DNA of 64,000 bases from Candidatus Thioglobus perditus (GTDB taxonomy: Bacteria > Pseudomonadota > Gammaproteobacteria > PS1 > Pseudothioglobaceae), in assembly GCA_002909145.1 (NCBI GenBank), contig PNQY01000039.1, positions 24,490 through 88,489 of the forward strand, in the 5' to 3' direction. The position numbers and the translations under genes were made by a program. Positions 1-10,080 of this stretch are shown piece after piece. The notes under the pieces are model-generated. The model did not search any database and was not told the origin of the DNA. It saw only the letters and a list, made by a program, of their open reading frames with translations. Within the stretch, counting starts at the first letter, position 1, and the number at the start of each line of letters is the position of its first letter.

Positions 1-706
1 TCTCTAAAATAAGTACTTGTTGGTTAGCCTTAGACAGTAGTTTTTTCATACTAGTCTGTTCAATCATTGCGCCTTCGTTCAAAATTGCAATATTACGGCA
101 CAATGACTCAGCCTCTTCAAGATAATGAGTAGTAAGAATAATGGTCATGCCATTGGCATTGAGTTCTTTAAGATATGCCCACATAGAGCGACGTATTTCC
201 ACATCAACACCTGCGGTTGGCTCATCTAGAATTAATATTTGCGGTTGGTGAATCAATGCTCTAGCTAACATTAATCGACGCTTCATACCGCCAGACAATG
301 ATTTAGCAATATTGGAGCGCTTATCCCACAATTGCATTTTTTTTAATAAAATTTCGGCTTGTTTTTTGGCATCGGTGCGTGTTATGCCATGATATCCAGC
401 TTGATTTATCAAGATCTCTTCAATTGGCTCAAAAGGGTTAAAGTTAAACTCCTGTGGCATAAGTCCAATCAATCTCTTTACTTCATTAGCTTGATCTCCT
501 TGATTAATACCTAAAACCTCAACTGAGCCCGAAGTTTTATTAAGTAGTCCACAAATAATTCCAATAGCTGTAGTTTTGCCTGCGCCATTACTTCCCAATA
601 GTGCAAAAAAATCACCCTGTTCTACATTAAGGTTAATTCCCTTTAATGCTACTAAATTATTAGAATAGGTTTTTGTTAAATTTTGAATTGATAATGCAAC
701 TGGCAT
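1..706 (-). CDS. yadG: ABC transporter ATP-binding protein, YadG type (partial, 3' end off window)
   Basis: The leftward reading frame starts at an ATG at 706 and stays open for 235 codons to the window edge, so the C-terminus is missing. The N-terminal half reads closely like E. coli YadG. It has a Walker A (GSNGAGKT) near residue 40, a Q-loop region reading MPQEFNFNPFEP, the ABC signature LSGGMKRRL, a Walker B/D-loop reading LILDEPTAGVD, and the switch histidine in TTHYLEEAE. YadG normally pairs with the permease YadH; that gene would lie further left, outside the window. The exported substrate is not known from sequence. It diverges from aceF with 167 bp between starts. Confidence 0.9.
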   Translation of the reverse strand, partial: MPVALSIQNLTKTYSNNLVALKGINLNVEQGDFFALLGSNGAGKTTAIGIICGLLNKTSGSVEVLGINQGDQANEVKRLIGLMPQEFNFNPFEPIEEILINQAGYHGITRTDAKKQAEILLKKMQLWDKRSNIAKSLSGGMKRRLMLARALIHQPQILILDEPTAGVDVEIRRSMWAYLKELNANGMTIILTTHYLEEAESLCRNIAILNEGAMIEQTSMKKLLSKANQQVLILE

Positions 707-722
707 ATAAAACTACATCCTA

Positions 723-758
723 AAAAACAACATTAAAAACAACATTAAAAACAACATT
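723..758. repeat. Three tandem copies of a 12-bp unit
   Basis: The unit AAAAACAACATT occurs three times head to tail at 723-734, 735-746 and 747-758. The array lies between the divergent yadG and aceF starts, 17 bp upstream of the yadG start codon, so it falls in the yadG leader or promoter zone. It looks like a simple slippage-type microsatellite. Confidence 0.9.
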
Positions 759-873
759 AAACTTGCAGACTGTATTATAAGTCTCATTTACTTTAATATT
801 TTTAACATTTATCACCATTTATCGGCTAATTTTGCGATAATTATTAACTTTAAATTGTAATGAAATTTGCATT

Positions 874-2367
874 ATGCCTGGGATAGAAAATATAGAATTA
901 CCTGATATCGGAGATTTTGATGAAGTTGAAGTTATCGAGATTTTAGTGAACGTTGGCGACAAGATAGACGTTGATGACAGCATTATCACTCTAGAGAGTG
1001 ATAAGGCATCAATGGAAATACCAACACCACGTGCTGGAATAGTAACTCAAATTAATGTCAATCTTGGTGACAAAATTAAGCAAGGTGATGTGGTTTTATC
1101 AATTCAAAACGACAATATTGAAAATAAAAGCGACGATAGAGCGTCAACAAATACTGCAGAATCTTCAAACTTAACTACACAAATAGTTCCAGTTGTTGTT
1201 CCAGATATTGGTGACTTTGACCAGGTTGAGGTTATTGAAATATTGGTTAACCCTGGAGATGATATTGCTGAAGAAGATAGCATTATCACCCTAGAAAGTG
1301 ACAAAGCTTCAATGGAGATACCAACCCCAATAGCTGGAAAGATTACAAACATTAGCGTTTCTCTTGGCGATAAAATCAGCCTAGGTGATTTAATTCTTGA
1401 GCTAGAGACCACAAATGGTGGTACTAATAGTGCAACTACTGAAGAAGTTGCCACGCCAGAAGCAGCCAAGCTAACACCGGCAGCGACTAAAAATATTAAC
1501 CAGTCTGTATCAAACTTACCAAAGGGTGAGTCGCATGCATCTCCCTCTATTCGCAAATTAGCTAGAGAGTTAGGAGTTGATCTGTCAAACATTACTGGCA
1601 CTGGGCAAAAAGGCAGGGTTTTAAACTCTGACCTTAAAGGCTATGTAAAGCAAATTATTGCCTCTGGTGGTACTGGCAAAGTACTGCCTACTGAAACTTT
1701 ACAGCTGTCAAGGATTAACAAACTATCTGGTAAGCATCTAAGTGAATGCTGGCTAAACATACCTCATGTAACCCAATTTGATGAAGTAAATATAGATCAG
1801 ATGGAATCTTTTAGACAAGAACAAAAAGCCAAGGGTGTTAAGCTAACACCTTTAGTATTTATAATGAAAGGCGTGGTCCAAGCACTAAAACACCACCCAC
1901 GCTTCAACGCATCACTTGATGAATCTGGTGAGAGTTTAATTATTAAAAAATATTTTAATTTAGGAATTGCAATGGATACACCAAACGGCTTGGTAGTTCC
2001 GGTAATTCATGATGTTGATAAGAAATCACTAACCGACTTAGCTAAAGAGCTAGCAGAAACCTCAGCTAAAGCACGCGATGGCAAACTAAGGCCTGCAGAT
2101 ATGCAAGGAGCTGGATTTACAATTTCTAGCTTAGGTGGCATTGGTGGCACACATTTCACTCCAATTGTTAACGCCCCAGAAGTAGCAATCCTAGGCGTAT
2201 CACGCTCACAAACAAAACCTGTTTGGGATGGTAAGAACTTCATACCAACACTAACATTGCCACTTTCGCTGTCTTATGATCACAGGGTTGTTGATGGGGC
2301 TCAAGGCGCTAGATTTATGGCTGATTTAAATAGTATTTTGCAAGACATTAGGGAGATCCTGTTATGA
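874..2367 (+). CDS. aceF: Pyruvate dehydrogenase E2, dihydrolipoamide acetyltransferase
   Basis: This 497-residue protein transfers the acetyl group from lipoyl-lysine to CoA in the pyruvate dehydrogenase complex. It has two nearly identical lipoyl domains (about 5-80 and 105-180), each with the lipoylation motif ESDKASMEI; the target lysines are K44 and K144, exactly 100 residues apart. A peripheral-subunit-binding domain follows at about 222-256, then the acyltransferase domain from about 270 with the active-site motif DHRVVDG (H470). Linkers are rich in Ser, Thr, Asn and Ala. The stop overlaps the lpdA start by 4 bp (ATGA). The E1 gene aceE, usually directly upstream, is absent; the upstream neighbour is divergent yadG. 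Confidence 0.95.
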   Translation: MPGIENIELPDIGDFDEVEVIEILVNVGDKIDVDDSIITLESDKASMEIPTPRAGIVTQINVNLGDKIKQGDVVLSIQNDNIENKSDDRASTNTAESSNLTTQIVPVVVPDIGDFDQVEVIEILVNPGDDIAEEDSIITLESDKASMEIPTPIAGKITNISVSLGDKISLGDLILELETTNGGTNSATTEEVATPEAAKLTPAATKNINQSVSNLPKGESHASPSIRKLARELGVDLSNITGTGQKGRVLNSDLKGYVKQIIASGGTGKVLPTETLQLSRINKLSGKHLSECWLNIPHVTQFDEVNIDQMESFRQEQKAKGVKLTPLVFIMKGVVQALKHHPRFNASLDESGESLIIKKYFNLGIAMDTPNGLVVPVIHDVDKKSLTDLAKELAETSAKARDGKLRPADMQGAGFTISSLGGIGGTHFTPIVNAPEVAILGVSRSQTKPVWDGKNFIPTLTLPLSLSYDHRVVDGAQGARFMADLNSILQDIREILL

Positions 2368-3767
2368 TTAAAACTCAAGTTGTTGTTATTGGCTCTGGTC
2401 CTGGTGGATATACTGCAGCATTTCGTGCAGCAGATCTAGGGAAGGAAGTTACGCTTATTGAGCGTTACGAGTCTTTAGGTGGTGTATGTCTTAATGTTGG
2501 CTGCATACCTTCAAAGGCACTACTACATACTGCACAAATTATTAATGAAGCTGATGAGGCCTCTCACCTTGGTGTTACTTTCAGCAAGCCTGATATTGAT
2601 ATTGACGCGGTGCGTGCCAATAAAGAAAATACTGTTGCAAAATTAACTGGTGGAATTAAAGCTTTAGCAAAAGCTAGAAAAGTAAATGTTATCACTGGAT
2701 ATGGAAAATTTATTGGTGCAAACCAGATTAGCGTTGACAACGGTGAAGTGATAGAGTTTGAACATTGCATTATTGCTGCGGGTTCGCGTGTTACCAAAAT
2801 ACCAGCATTCCCTTTTGACGACCCTAGAGTTATGGACTCAACTGACGCCCTAGAGTTAAAAGATGTGCCTAACAGGCTATTAATTGTTGGCGGTGGAATT
2901 ATTGGACTAGAGATGGCCACAGTATATAGCGCCCTAGGTAGTGAAATAACTATTGTTGAGCTAGCAGAACAGTTAATTGCCAGCGCTGACAAAGATATAG
3001 TTAACCCACTATTCAAGCGCATCAAGAAACAATACAAAGACATATATCTCAATACCAAAGTTTCAAGTATGGAAGCACTAAAGAAAGGAATTAAGGTTGG
3101 ATTTGAAGGAAAAAATGCTCCAGAATCTGATACTTTTGACAAGGTACTAGTATCCATTGGCCGTTCTCCAAATGCTAAATTGATAGATGCTGATAAAGCT
3201 GGCGTTAATATTAATGACTGGGGATTTATTCCAGTTGATAAACAAATGAAAACCAATGTAGATAATATTTATGCTATTGGCGATATTGTTGGTCAGCCAA
3301 TGCTTGCACACAAGGCAGTGCATGAAGCTAAAGTTGCGGCAGAGGTTATTTGTGGTCACAAATCTGGATTTGATGCTTTAACCATTCCTTCTGTTGCATA
3401 CACAGACCCAGAAGTTGCTTGGGCTGGAAAAACTGAAAAAGAACTAAAAGCAGATGGCACCCAGTACGAAAAAGGTGTATTCCCTTGGGCTGCATCAGGT
3501 CGTAGCTTAAGCATTGGCAGGTCAGAAGGTGTAACCAAGGGTTTGTTTGATGCGAAAACTGGAAAAATCTTGGGTATGGGTATTTGCGGCACCAATGCTG
3601 GAGAACTCATTGCAGAAGCAACGCTGGCAATTGAGATGGGTTGTGATATGGCTGATATTGCTCTAACAATTCATGCCCATCCAACACTATCTGAAACTAC
3701 TGCATTTGCAGCTGAAATGGCAGAGGGTACAATTACTGATTTATTGCCACCAAGAAAGAAAAAATAA
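2364..3767 (+). CDS. lpdA: Dihydrolipoamide dehydrogenase (E3)
   Basis: The 467-residue flavoprotein reoxidises dihydrolipoamide and passes electrons to NAD. It has an N-terminal FAD motif (VIGSGPGGY), the redox disulfide in GGVCLNVGC (C42, C47), a central NAD-binding motif (IVGGGIIGLE), a second FAD contact (YAIGDIVGQPMLAHKA), and the C-terminal His-Glu pair HPTLSE (H439, E444). Length is normal for the family. It is translationally coupled to aceF through the ATGA overlap, so it most likely serves the pyruvate dehydrogenase complex and may be shared with 2-oxoglutarate dehydrogenase and glycine cleavage, whose genes are not in this window. Confidence 0.96.
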   Translation: MIKTQVVVIGSGPGGYTAAFRAADLGKEVTLIERYESLGGVCLNVGCIPSKALLHTAQIINEADEASHLGVTFSKPDIDIDAVRANKENTVAKLTGGIKALAKARKVNVITGYGKFIGANQISVDNGEVIEFEHCIIAAGSRVTKIPAFPFDDPRVMDSTDALELKDVPNRLLIVGGGIIGLEMATVYSALGSEITIVELAEQLIASADKDIVNPLFKRIKKQYKDIYLNTKVSSMEALKKGIKVGFEGKNAPESDTFDKVLVSIGRSPNAKLIDADKAGVNINDWGFIPVDKQMKTNVDNIYAIGDIVGQPMLAHKAVHEAKVAAEVICGHKSGFDALTIPSVAYTDPEVAWAGKTEKELKADGTQYEKGVFPWAASGRSLSIGRSEGVTKGLFDAKTGKILGMGICGTNAGELIAEATLAIEMGCDMADIALTIHAHPTLSETTAFAAEMAEGTITDLLPPRKKK

Positions 3768-3776
3768 GGAAATTTC

Positions 3777-4430
3777 ATGAGTATAGCACAAGCAAGAAAA
3801 AACACTATTGATCAACAAATTCGCCCCTGGGGTGGTTTAAATTACATTGCAAACAATGCTCTTAGAGAAATACCAAGAGAGGCTTTTGTTCCAGATAAAT
3901 ATGAAAACCTTGCATTTGCTGATATAGAAATTCCACTTGGTAAAAATGCAAAAATGCTATCTCCAAAAGTAGAGGGGCGCTTACTTGACGCTCTTAATAT
4001 TAAAAAGAATGAAGCAGTATTAGAAGTTGGCACTGGTAGTGGATATTTAACCGCTGTACTATCGAAACTATGTCAATCCGTTACTAGTATTGAAATCAAT
4101 GAAGAGCTTAGCAACAAAGCGAAGGATAGGCTTGAATCATTAGGTATTAACAATGTAAACCTTGAAGTTGGAGATGCATCAAAAGGCTGGAACTCGGACG
4201 ACTTTTTTGATGTTGTTGTGGTTGGGAGTGCAGTACCCAAGATAACAGGTCGTTACTTCCACCTTTTAAATGTTGGTGGCAGAATTTTTGTAATTGAAGG
4301 TAGTGGAAGTGCAATGAGTGCAAAACTAATCACTCGTAAAAGTGAGCACAAATGGGAAACTAAATCATTATTTGAGACTCAAATAGACACTATGCAAGGA
4401 TTAGAAACATCAGCAAGTTTCGAATTTTAA
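3777..4430 (+). CDS. pcm: Protein-L-isoaspartate O-methyltransferase family protein
   Basis: This 217-residue SAM-dependent methyltransferase belongs to the PCMT family, which repairs isoaspartyl residues in damaged proteins. SAM motif I reads VLEVGTGSGY at 81-90, and the pre-motif region PREAFVP and a following acidic motif (SIEINEEL) are typical. It starts 9 bp after lpdA with an AAGGAAA-like ribosome binding site in the gap, so it is probably part of the aceF-lpdA transcript. The C-terminal part is shorter and less typical than E. coli Pcm, so a paralogous PCMT-like role is possible; the symbol is by family. Confidence 0.8.
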   Translation: MSIAQARKNTIDQQIRPWGGLNYIANNALREIPREAFVPDKYENLAFADIEIPLGKNAKMLSPKVEGRLLDALNIKKNEAVLEVGTGSGYLTAVLSKLCQSVTSIEINEELSNKAKDRLESLGINNVNLEVGDASKGWNSDDFFDVVVVGSAVPKITGRYFHLLNVGGRIFVIEGSGSAMSAKLITRKSEHKWETKSLFETQIDTMQGLETSASFEF

Positions 4431-4439
4431 TCTACAAAT

Positions 4440-6812
4440 ATGTTTTTTAATTTTGTACTGAAGAAGTCTTCGTTAGGCTTAACTCTGCTATTAATCATTG
4501 CAGGGTTCTTTATTTACCAGATCCCTAATTTTCAGTTGGATGCATCCTCAGATTCTTTAGTTCTAGAAGGTGATGAAAATCTACGCTACTATCAAAGCAT
4601 TAAAAAGAACTATGGGTCAGATGACTTTTTAGTCATAAGCTATCAGGTTAAAAACAATCTGCTAGACCCAAAGCAAATAGAGCACTTAACAAGATTTAGG
4701 CAAGATTTAAGAAAAATTGATCAGGTTAAATCTGTAACCACAATTCTTGATGTGCCATTGTTTAGATCTCCCCCACTATCATTAGTTGATATGGCAAATG
4801 AGAGTGTTTCTATTGATAACGGCAATGCCAATCTAGACCTTGCCAGTAAGGAGTTTAAAAGCTCGCCATTGTATAGGAACAACCTGGTTAGTAATGATGG
4901 AAAAACAACTGCAATATTAGTCTCTCTAAAGGCTAACGATAGATTTGAAGAGTTACGCACTAGTCGTAATGAAATGCGCATTAAAAGATTAAATGGCGAG
5001 CTATCAGAAGACAAGCTGTCAAAACTAAAAATTATTGAAAAACAAGTTTTAAAGAACTCCAGCATACAAAGCGACTTGCAAGCAAAAACCATAGCTCAAA
5101 TTCGCTTAACTATTGACAACTATAGAGACAAAGCCAGCTTATTTTTAGGCGGGTTACCAATGATAACCACTGATATTGTGGCATATATAAATAGTGACCT
5201 AATAGTATTTAGCCTAGCAGTTATTGGACTAATGACACTAATTCTTGCAATTATATTTAAAGGCATTAGATGGGTGGTTATGCCAATTGGCATTAGTATT
5301 ACTGGCGCTTTAATTATGACTGGAATTCTGGCATTCTTAGGCTGGAAAGTAACAGTCATATCTAGCAATTTCTTTTCATTACTTTTAGTAATGACTCTAT
5401 CTGTAACTATACACTTAGTTGTTAGATACAGAGAACTGGCTCAACTTAATCCAAAGCTGGAGGCGCATCAACTTATTAAAGACACACTCACGCAAATGTT
5501 CAAGCCTTGTCTGTTCACCACCCTTACAACTTTTGCAGCATTCGGATCTCTACTTATTAGTGGCATTCGCCCTGTTATTGATTTTGGGTGGATGATGTCA
5601 ATTGGTGTAACCATTGCTCTAGTTTTGTCATTTTTAGCTTTTCCATTAATTATGAGTTTATTGCCAAAGGCAAAAATTAAAGAGCACAAAACAGAATTAA
5701 AAGTTACTACCTCTTTAGCAAAATTTGTAGAAAAATTTGGCTCTCATTTGCTTGTTGTTTTGGTTGCTCTTGTTATTTGGTCTGGATTTGGCATTAGCAA
5801 ACTAACAGTAGAAAATCGCTTTATTGACTATTTCAAAGATACTACAGAGATCAATCAAGGTCTTACATTAATTGATGAGGAGCTCGGTGGTACTATTCCA
5901 CTGGAAATAATATTTGATGATTTTGCAGAGGATTATTGGTTTGATGAAGATCTACGTATGGAGATTCATGAAATACACGAATACTTAGAAAGCCTAGATG
6001 AGACTGGAAAAGTTTTATCCATTGACACATTAATGCAGATATTAACCGAGGCTAATGAAGGCGAACAACTTAACGGTTTCTTCCTTAACATTGCTAAGGG
6101 ACAAATACCAGAAAGCGCTAAAGAGCATGTAATGTACCCATATATTTCTGAAGACAATGGACAGTTAAGAATGGTAATCCGCATTAAAGAAACCAACAAA
6201 AACCTTAAGAGAGCAGAGTTAATAAACAAAATACAACAACATATAAATAGTGAATTTGGTTACAAAAAGGATATATTTCACTTAAGTGGTATGCTTGTTC
6301 TATACAACAATATGCTACAAAGTCTATTTGATTCGCAGATAAAAACCATTGCTGTGGTATTTGCAATGATATTTATTATGTTTTTATTTGTATTTAAGTC
6401 AATAAGTCTATCTATTCTTGCAATTATTCCTAATACTTTGCCATCAATGTTTATTCTTGGCATTATGGGTGGATTAAACATACCCCTAGATCTAATGACT
6501 ATAACCATATCAGCAATTGCAATTGGTATTGGAGTCGACAATGCTATTCACTATATACATCGATTTAAAAGTGAGTTTAAAAAAGACAATGACTACATGG
6601 CTACAATGTATAGATCTCACGGAAGTATTGGATTAGCAATGTTCTATACATCAATTACAGTTACACTAGGATTCTTAATCTTGGCGCTATCTAACTTTAT
6701 ACCAAGTATTTATTTTGGAATATTTACTGCTGTAGCAATGCTAAGTGCATTATTGGCAAACTTAACTCTACTGCCAAAATTGATATTAATGGTTAAACCA
6801 AAAATTAAATAA
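4440..6812 (+). CDS. RND/MMPL superfamily exporter
   Basis: The 790-residue membrane protein has the duplicated RND plan: one N-terminal membrane helix (about 12-28), a large periplasmic loop, a five- to six-helix block (about 252-420), a second lone helix near 435-455, a second periplasmic loop, and a final helix block (about 635-785). The motif GIGVDNAIHYIHRF in the second block is typical of MMPL/Patched-like exporters, which use proton-motive force to move lipids or other hydrophobic compounds. It starts 9 bp after pcm, has no adaptor or TolC gene nearby, and is followed by a strong terminator. The substrate cannot be told from sequence. Confidence 0.85.
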   Translation: MFFNFVLKKSSLGLTLLLIIAGFFIYQIPNFQLDASSDSLVLEGDENLRYYQSIKKNYGSDDFLVISYQVKNNLLDPKQIEHLTRFRQDLRKIDQVKSVTTILDVPLFRSPPLSLVDMANESVSIDNGNANLDLASKEFKSSPLYRNNLVSNDGKTTAILVSLKANDRFEELRTSRNEMRIKRLNGELSEDKLSKLKIIEKQVLKNSSIQSDLQAKTIAQIRLTIDNYRDKASLFLGGLPMITTDIVAYINSDLIVFSLAVIGLMTLILAIIFKGIRWVVMPIGISITGALIMTGILAFLGWKVTVISSNFFSLLLVMTLSVTIHLVVRYRELAQLNPKLEAHQLIKDTLTQMFKPCLFTTLTTFAAFGSLLISGIRPVIDFGWMMSIGVTIALVLSFLAFPLIMSLLPKAKIKEHKTELKVTTSLAKFVEKFGSHLLVVLVALVIWSGFGISKLTVENRFIDYFKDTTEINQGLTLIDEELGGTIPLEIIFDDFAEDYWFDEDLRMEIHEIHEYLESLDETGKVLSIDTLMQILTEANEGEQLNGFFLNIAKGQIPESAKEHVMYPYISEDNGQLRMVIRIKETNKNLKRAELINKIQQHINSEFGYKKDIFHLSGMLVLYNNMLQSLFDSQIKTIAVVFAMIFIMFLFVFKSISLSILAIIPNTLPSMFILGIMGGLNIPLDLMTITISAIAIGIGVDNAIHYIHRFKSEFKKDNDYMATMYRSHGSIGLAMFYTSITVTLGFLILALSNFIPSIYFGIFTAVAMLSALLANLTLLPKLILMVKPKIK

Positions 6813-6813
6813 T

Positions 6814-6853
6814 AAAAAGCCTCACTTTCAGAGAATTAAAAGTGAGGCTTTTT
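6814..6853 (+). terminator. Strong intrinsic terminator
   Basis: A perfect 15-bp inverted repeat (AAAAAGCCTCACTTT at 6814-6828 and its complement at 6839-6853) has a 10-nt loop and ends in a T run. It begins 2 bp after the exporter stop and ends the aceF-lpdA-pcm-exporter transcript. Confidence 0.93.
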
Positions 6854-6950
6854 ACTACTAATTGGAGGAGAAAGAAGTTATATTTGGCAGTTATTTAACT
6901 TCAGGTGATATTATAACATAAGCATTTTCTAATATTAGAGAATATTAATA

Positions 6951-6956
6951 TATAAT
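6951..6956 (+). promoter_or_regulatory. Candidate -10 box for nadB
   Basis: A perfect TATAAT lies 9 bp before the nadB ATG; transcription would start about 2-4 nt before the start codon, giving a nearly leaderless mRNA. The -35 is poor (AT-rich, no clear TTGACA), and another possible -10 (ATTATAAC) lies near 6910. Confidence 0.4.
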
Positions 6957-6964
6957 CTACAATT

Positions 6965-8551
6965 ATGTCAGAACAAGCAATACACAAAACTCCAGAAATA
7001 CATCACCAATTTGATGTCTTGATTATTGGCACAGGAAGTGCAGGACTAATAAGTGCACTGCAATTATCAGAAGATATGTCTGTAGCTCTAATCTCCAAAG
7101 ATAGAGTCTTAGAAGGGAGCTCTTACTATGCCCAAGGTGGAATATCTGCCGTTCTAGATATTGATGATAATTTTGATTCTCATGTGCAAGACACCCTGAT
7201 AACTGCATCTGGACTGGGCAATGAAGAAGCAACAAAATTTATGGTTGAGGGCGCTCCAGATGCGATCAAATCCCTGGAAAACTCTGGAGTAGAGTTCACT
7301 AAAAATAACAACACCTATCATCTTACTACTGAAGGTGGACATAGCTCCAGAAGAGTTGCCCACGTTGCTGATAGAACTGGTAAATCTATTCAAACTAATT
7401 TGCTGGACAGTGTTAAAACAAAAAACAATATAAAAATTTTTGAGGGTTTTATTGCTGTTGATTTGCTGATAAAAGACTCCAGGTGCTATGGTGCTTACAT
7501 TTTGAATAAAAATTCAAATTGTGTTGAAAGCTTTATTGCACAAAAGACCATAATAGCAACTGGCGGAGCCGCAAAAACATATCTTTACACCTCAAACCCA
7601 GACACATCAACTGGTGATGGGATTGCTATGGCTTATAGGGCAGGATGCAATATAGTTAATATGGAATTCACCCAATTTCACCCTACTTGTCTTTATCATC
7701 CGCATGCAAAATCATTTTTAATATCAGAAGCCCTGCGTGGAGAGGGTGGAAAACTCATACTGCCAAATGGCGATGCATTTATGCACAAATATGATGATAG
7801 GGCTGAGCTTGCTCCTAGAGATATTGTTGCTAGGGCTATTGATTCTGAAATGAAGAGTAACGGATTTGATTGTGTTTATCTAGATATATCATTTGAAGAA
7901 AAAGATTGGATTAAGCAGCACTTCCCAAGCATTTATAAAAAATGCAAATCGTTTGGTATCGATATAGCTGACAACCCTATTCCTGTTGTGCCTGCAGCAC
8001 ATTACACTTGTGGTGGCATTCAGAGTAATTTAGACGGTCAAACCAACATAGAAGACTTATATGCAGTTGGAGAAGCGGCTCATACTGGAGTTCATGGGGC
8101 CAATCGCATGGCCAGCAATTCACTATTAGAATGCATTGTGTTTGCTAAATCATGCGCCAAACATATCAACCAATCAACACTATATACACAACAACAAGGA
8201 TTTAACGACTGGGACGAATCAAAAGTAGCACCTTCGAAAGAAAAAGTTGTGGTTTCACATCTCTGGGACGAAATTAGACGTATTATGTGGAACTTTGTTG
8301 GCATTGTGCGCTCTAATAAAAGACTTAACTATGCAAAATATAGGCTAGACCAAATCCAAATAGAAGTTAATGAATACTACAAACTTTACTTAATCTCTAG
8401 TGACTTAATCGAACTTAGAAACTTAGTAAAGACTGCGCAAATAATTGTTAACTCTGCAATTGCTAGAACAGAAAGCAGAGGTTTGCATTACAATGAAGAC
8501 TATCCGAATCAGTCAAATACGCCAAAAAATACAATAATACAAAAACAATGA
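6965..8551 (+). CDS. nadB: L-aspartate oxidase
   Basis: The 528-residue flavoenzyme oxidises L-aspartate to iminoaspartate, the first step of de novo NAD synthesis. It has an N-terminal FAD motif (IIGTGSAGL near 20-28), [11 protein letters not shown], the active-site region [10 protein letters not shown], a conserved EALRGEGG, and a C-terminal FAD motif ending [15 protein letters not shown]. These distinguish it from SdhA/FrdA together with the gene's solitary context. Length fits the family. The stop overlaps def by 4 bp. nadA and nadC are not in the window. No clear ribosome binding site precedes the start, which may relate to the nearby -10 box. Confidence 0.95.
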   Translation: MSEQAIHKTPEIHHQFDVLIIGTGSAGLISALQLSEDMSVALISKDRVLEGSSYYAQGGISAVLDIDDNFDSHVQDTLITASGLGNEEATKFMVEGAPDAIKSLENSGVEFTKNNNTYHLTTEGGHSSRRVAHVADRTGKSIQTNLLDSVKTKNNIKIFEGFIAVDLLIKDSRCYGAYILNKNSNCVESFIAQKTIIATGGAAKTYLYTSNPDTSTGDGIAMAYRAGCNIVNMEFTQFHPTCLYHPHAKSFLISEALRGEGGKLILPNGDAFMHKYDDRAELAPRDIVARAIDSEMKSNGFDCVYLDISFEEKDWIKQHFPSIYKKCKSFGIDIADNPIPVVPAAHYTCGGIQSNLDGQTNIEDLYAVGEAAHTGVHGANRMASNSLLECIVFAKSCAKHINQSTLYTQQQGFNDWDESKVAPSKEKVVVSHLWDEIRRIMWNFVGIVRSNKRLNYAKYRLDQIQIEVNEYYKLYLISSDLIELRNLVKTAQIIVNSAIARTESRGLHYNEDYPNQSNTPKNTIIQKQ

Positions 8552-9102
8552 TATTACCAATTCTACACTTCCCTGATTCTCGCCTACGCACCAAAGCATC
8601 TGCAGTTAAGACAGTTGATAAGAATGTTAAAAAACTAGTAGAGGATATGTTTGAAACTATGTATGCTGAGGACGGCATAGGCTTGGCAGCTACACAAGTA
8701 AATCAGCACTTGCAAATTGTAGTAATGGATGTGCCCGATTCACAAGATGACTACGAATTACTACTAAAAGATCGTGAGCACAAAGTAGATAAAAAATATA
8801 ATAAGCGCCATCCATTGTGTTTTATTAACCCAAAAATAACATCAAAATCTAACACCGAGAAACACACTGAAGGCTGCCTATCAGTACCAGGTTTTCAAGC
8901 AGATGTTGAGCGCTTTAGCAAAATTACAGTCGAGGCTATAAATGAGAAAGGTGAAGCGTTCACACTAAATGCAAACAACCTGCTTGCTGTTTGCATTCAA
9001 CATGAACTAGATCATTTAAAAGGTGTTTTGTTTATTGACTATATGTCTAAACTTAAACAAAAACGACTACTAGAAAAAACCAAGAAACTATCTAAAGGGT
9101 AA
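8548..9102 (+). CDS. def: Peptide deformylase
   Basis: The 184-residue metalloenzyme removes the formyl group from nascent protein N-termini. All three family motifs are present: GIGLAATQ (43-50), EGCLSVPG with metal ligand C110, and QHELDHLKG with ligands H152 and H156 and catalytic E153. A charged insert of about 15 residues sits between motifs 1 and 2 (about 65-90) compared with E. coli Def. The start overlaps nadB by 4 bp, and dusB follows 3 bp after the stop. The usual fmt partner is absent. Confidence 0.95.
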   Translation: MILPILHFPDSRLRTKASAVKTVDKNVKKLVEDMFETMYAEDGIGLAATQVNQHLQIVVMDVPDSQDDYELLLKDREHKVDKKYNKRHPLCFINPKITSKSNTEKHTEGCLSVPGFQADVERFSKITVEAINEKGEAFTLNANNLLAVCIQHELDHLKGVLFIDYMSKLKQKRLLEKTKKLSKG

Positions 9103-9105
9103 ATT

Positions 9106-10080
9106 ATGCCGATTCAAATTGGCAGGCATATTTTAAATTCACAAGTGTTACTTGCGCCTATGGCTGGAACTAGTGACAAGCCGTTTAGAAATATTTGTCG
9201 TGCACAAGGTGCAGCATTAACAACATCGGAGATGGTTGTTATTCAAAGTCACTTGCTAAACACCAATAAATCCAAACACCGTTTAGATTTTTCTGAAGAG
9301 CCGGAACCTATTAGTATTCAGATCGCCGGATCAGAGGCAGATGAATTGGCACACTCTGCCAAACAAGCGCTCAAATTTGGGGCTGATATTATTGATATAA
9401 ATATGGGATGCCCCGCCAAAAAAGTCTGCAATAAAGCAGCAGGCTCTGCACTTATGCAAAATGAAAAATTGATTGAAAATATACTTAACGCTGTAGTAGA
9501 TGCTGTTGATATTCCCGTTACATTAAAGATGAGAACTGGTTGGAATATTACCAATAAAAATGCGCCTGTTATTGCCAAAATTGCACAGGACTCTGGAATT
9601 AAAATGCTAAGTGTTCATGGGCGCACACGTGAGGATAAATATTCTGGAATGGCAGAATATGACACTATTAGACAAGTAGTTAACCAAGTTGATATTCCAG
9701 TTATTGCCAACGGAGATATTGATTCAGCAGATAAAGCTAAGTATGTGCTTGACTATACCAATGCAAGCGGAGTTATGATTGGCAGAGCTACCCAGGGAAA
9801 CCCGTGGATATTTCATGAGATCGACCATTATTTAAAAACTGGACAATATGCACAAAAAAGTCCACTCAAATCAAGAAAACAAGTAATTTTAGAGCATATT
9901 GAGCAAATACATCGGTTTTATGGCAAAAAAATGGGGACAATGCTCGCCAGAAAGCATATTTTTTGGTATGCTACGCATCTTGACGAAAAAAGTGGTTTAG
10001 CTTTTTGGAAGAAAGTTAACAAAATTACCGACCACAAAGTTCAATATAAACTACTTGAGGAGTTTCTAAATTCATTATGA
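9106..10080 (+). CDS. dusB: tRNA-dihydrouridine synthase B
   Basis: The 324-residue FMN enzyme reduces uridines in tRNA D-loops. It is a TIM barrel with LAPMAGTSDKPFR at the N-terminus, the catalytic motif NMGCPAKKV (C102), LKMRTGW, HGRTREDKYSG, and the FMN phosphate site ANGDI...GVMIGRATQGNPW. It overlaps fis by 4 bp in the classical dusB-fis arrangement of gammaproteobacteria, which supports the DusB rather than DusA or DusC assignment. Confidence 0.95.
   Translation: MPIQIGRHILNSQVLLAPMAGTSDKPFRNICRAQGAALTTSEMVVIQSHLLNTNKSKHRLDFSEEPEPISIQIAGSEADELAHSAKQALKFGADIIDINMGCPAKKVCNKAAGSALMQNEKLIENILNAVVDAVDIPVTLKMRTGWNITNKNAPVIAKIAQDSGIKMLSVHGRTREDKYSGMAEYDTIRQVVNQVDIPVIANGDIDSADKAKYVLDYTNASGVMIGRATQGNPWIFHEIDHYLKTGQYAQKSPLKSRKQVILEHIEQIHRFYGKKMGTMLARKHIFWYATHLDEKSGLAFWKKVNKITDHKVQYKLLEEFLNSL

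Noticed and set aside
1104..1601. 165-codon leftward frame inside aceF
   Set aside because: It is antisense to a clear aceF and is low-complexity Ser/Val-rich, a shadow of the linker codons.
2564..3256. 230-codon leftward frame inside lpdA
   Set aside because: Antisense to well-conserved lpdA motifs with no ribosome binding site or domain.
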